Assembly (NCBI GenBank): GCA_934546935.1 | Contig: CAKTEH010000020.1 | Location: forward strand, 1 to 20,269 | Origin: an uncultured Eubacteriales bacterium | GTDB taxonomy: Bacteria > Bacillota > Clostridia > Oscillospirales > QAMX01 | Reading direction: 5' to 3' | Length of the DNA: 20,269 nucleotides | Shown here: one piece after another, positions 19,024-20,269 of the stretch | Numbering within the stretch: the stretch's first letter is position 1 | Layout: every line of letters begins with the position of its first letter | Translations under genes and position numbers: made by a program | Notes under the pieces: model-generated | The model's input: the letters and a program-made list of their open reading frames with translations, nothing else | Database searches by the model: none | What the model was told of the DNA's origin: nothing

Positions 19024-20269
19024 CGTAATCCTCCTTTAATCGATTTTTTTATTCGCCAGGTGCCAGGCGCAAAAAGCATAAGCATTGGGAAAATTTCCAG
19101 ACGCCCAACCAGCATATCAAGGGAAAGCACAATTTTAGAGAAGCCGGTGAAGTCTGCATAATTGCCCATCGGACCGACAAGCCCCAGGCCTGGACCAATA
19201 TTGTTGAAACAGGCAACCACTGCGGTAACCGTCGTGGTGAAATCAAAGCTATCCATGGATATCAGCAGGATGGACAAAGCATGCAGCAGGCAGTATAGCG
19301 TAAAATATGCGTTGACCCCGCTGACTGTATTCTCGTCCACCGGACGATGCTCAAAGTGGACAAGCTGCGCTGCATTAGGATGAAGCGCCCGGCGGGTAAA
19401 ACGCTGGGCGGATTTCAAAAGGATCACAAAACGCGAAATCTTCAGGCCGCCGCCGGTGGACCCGGCGCAGGCGCCCAAAAACATCAGCACTACAAGGATT
19501 GAGCGCGACAGTTCCGGCCAGGCGTTAAAATCCGCTGTGGCAAAACCAGTCGTGGTTATAACTGAGCTGACCTGGAAAAAAGAATAGCGCAGTGATTCCA
19601 GAAAATTTCCAAACAAATGATAAATATTCAACGCAATCACAAGCGTAGCCGCGGCAACTATACCCAGATACCAGCGCAACTCTTCGGATTTAAACGCACT
19701 GGAAAATTGGCGGGTCAGGATAAGGTAAAAAATATTGAAATTAATGCCGCATAACAGCATAAATACAGAAATAACGATATCGAAATAGGCATTTCCATAG
19801 TGCGCAATGCTATCGGAATACATTGCAAAGCCCCCGGTGCCCACACTGCCGAAGGTATTGATAAGCGCATCAAACAGTGGCATACCGCCAAGCGCCAGCA
19901 GCACGGTTTCCAAAATAGATATCAGGATATAAATGCCGTAAAGCGTGACGGCGGTAGATTTAACTTTGGAGGTAATTTTCCCAACGGAAGGTCCCGGGCT
20001 CTCCGCGCGCATCAGATGGAGACTGCGTCCCCCGGCCAGCGGGATAATTGCCATGACAAAAACCAGTACGCCCATTCCGCCAACCCAATGAGTAAAGCTG
20101 CGCCAAAACAACAGGCTGTGCGGCATTGCTTCTACATCCCGCAAAATACTGGCGCCAGTTGTTGTAAAACCGGAGACCGTTTCAAAAACTGCATCTATAT
20201 AATACGGAACCGACCCGGAAATAGTAAATGGCAGCGCGCCGACCAAAGAAAGCAGCAGCCAGGCGATAG
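19020..20269 (-). CDS. TrkH/KtrB-family potassium uptake protein (5' end outside the window)
   Basis: At least 415 residues of the membrane-embedded K+ translocating subunit; the frame stays open to the right edge (IAWLLLSLVGALPF at the junction), so the true start lies beyond it. The selectivity-filter loops of the repeated M1-P-M2 units appear in order: FTTTGAS, then FGSVGTGGF, then ITTTGFATADF, then FNNIGPGLG. Segments such as FWRSFTHWVGGMGVLVFVMA are typical. It works with a regulatory TrkA/KtrA RCK subunit, not visible here. It is translationally coupled to the following arabinofuranosidase gene by an ATGA overlap, an unusual partner. Confidence 0.93.
   Translation of the reverse strand, partial: IAWLLLSLVGALPFTISGSVPYYIDAVFETVSGFTTTGASILRDVEAMPHSLLFWRSFTHWVGGMGVLVFVMAIIPLAGGRSLHLMRAESPGPSVGKITSKVKSTAVTLYGIYILISILETVLLALGGMPLFDALINTFGSVGTGGFAMYSDSIAHYGNAYFDIVISVFMLLCGINFNIFYLILTRQFSSAFKSEELRWYLGIVAAATLVIALNIYHLFGNFLESLRYSFFQVSSVITTTGFATADFNAWPELSRSILVVLMFLGACAGSTGGGLKISRFVILLKSAQRFTRRALHPNAAQLVHFEHRPVDENTVSGVNAYFTLYCLLHALSILLISMDSFDFTTTVTAVVACFNNIGPGLGLVGPMGNYADFTGFSKIVLSLDMLVGRLEIFPMLMLFAPGTWRIKKSIKGGLR

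Noticed and set aside
1..20269. CRISPR arrays, tRNA or rRNA genes, IS elements with terminal repeats
   Set aside because: No spaced direct repeats, cloverleaf-like sequences, rRNA signatures or transposase genes were seen.

Overview
The window looks like chromosomal DNA of a spore-forming Clostridia-type Firmicute, plausibly an Oscillospiraceae/Ruminococcaceae relative. The evidence is the rimP-nusA-rnpM-ylxQ-infB-rbfA gene order, a CotJC spore-coat fragment, sigma-A-like promoters, AGGAGG-type ribosome sites and frequent TTG starts. There is no rRNA or tRNA here, so the genus cannot be fixed.

Left part (1-6009), accessory and probably mobile. It holds the first codons of an alpha/beta hydrolase leaving the left edge, a small XRE regulator with a CxxCxxC tail, a three-gene minus-strand unit (ECF sigma factor, single-pass DUF4367-like protein, small secreted protein), a second XRE regulator, a 49-codon ORF and a large serine recombinase. 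Immediately after the recombinase stop codon lies the 3' end of a cotJC (manganese-catalase-like spore coat) gene with no 5' part. This is the arrangement expected at one end of an element integrated inside a sporulation gene, as with skin in sigK. The other end would lie to the left of this window.

Middle left (6009-9650), minus strand. Here are an MmcQ/YjbR protein overlapping the tail region of an AlkD-like DNA alkylation repair protein, a MutT Nudix hydrolase with its own TATAAT promoter, and an AzgA-type purine permease. The permease has a long leader ending in a terminator-like hairpin, which suggests transcription attenuation without a recognisable purine riboswitch.

Core (9720-16012), plus strand. 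This is the transcription/translation operon rimP, nusA, rnpM (ylxR), ylxQ, infB and one long gene that fuses RbfA to an NrnA-type DHH phosphoesterase. The genes are tightly packed, with two stop/start overlaps of the form TTGA. The mRNA starts with a 10-bp hairpin in front of rimP.

Right part (16036-20269). A hypothetical membrane protein is followed by a TIGR04076-like gene that needs a -1 frameshift at C_CCA_AAA and lacks a normal start codon. Next comes a minus-strand transcription unit of about 260 nt with a strong promoter, internal stems and a long terminator, but no convincing protein: a candidate new small RNA. Finally a TrkH potassium transporter (running off the right edge) is translationally coupled to a GH51 alpha-L-arabinofuranosidase on the minus strand.
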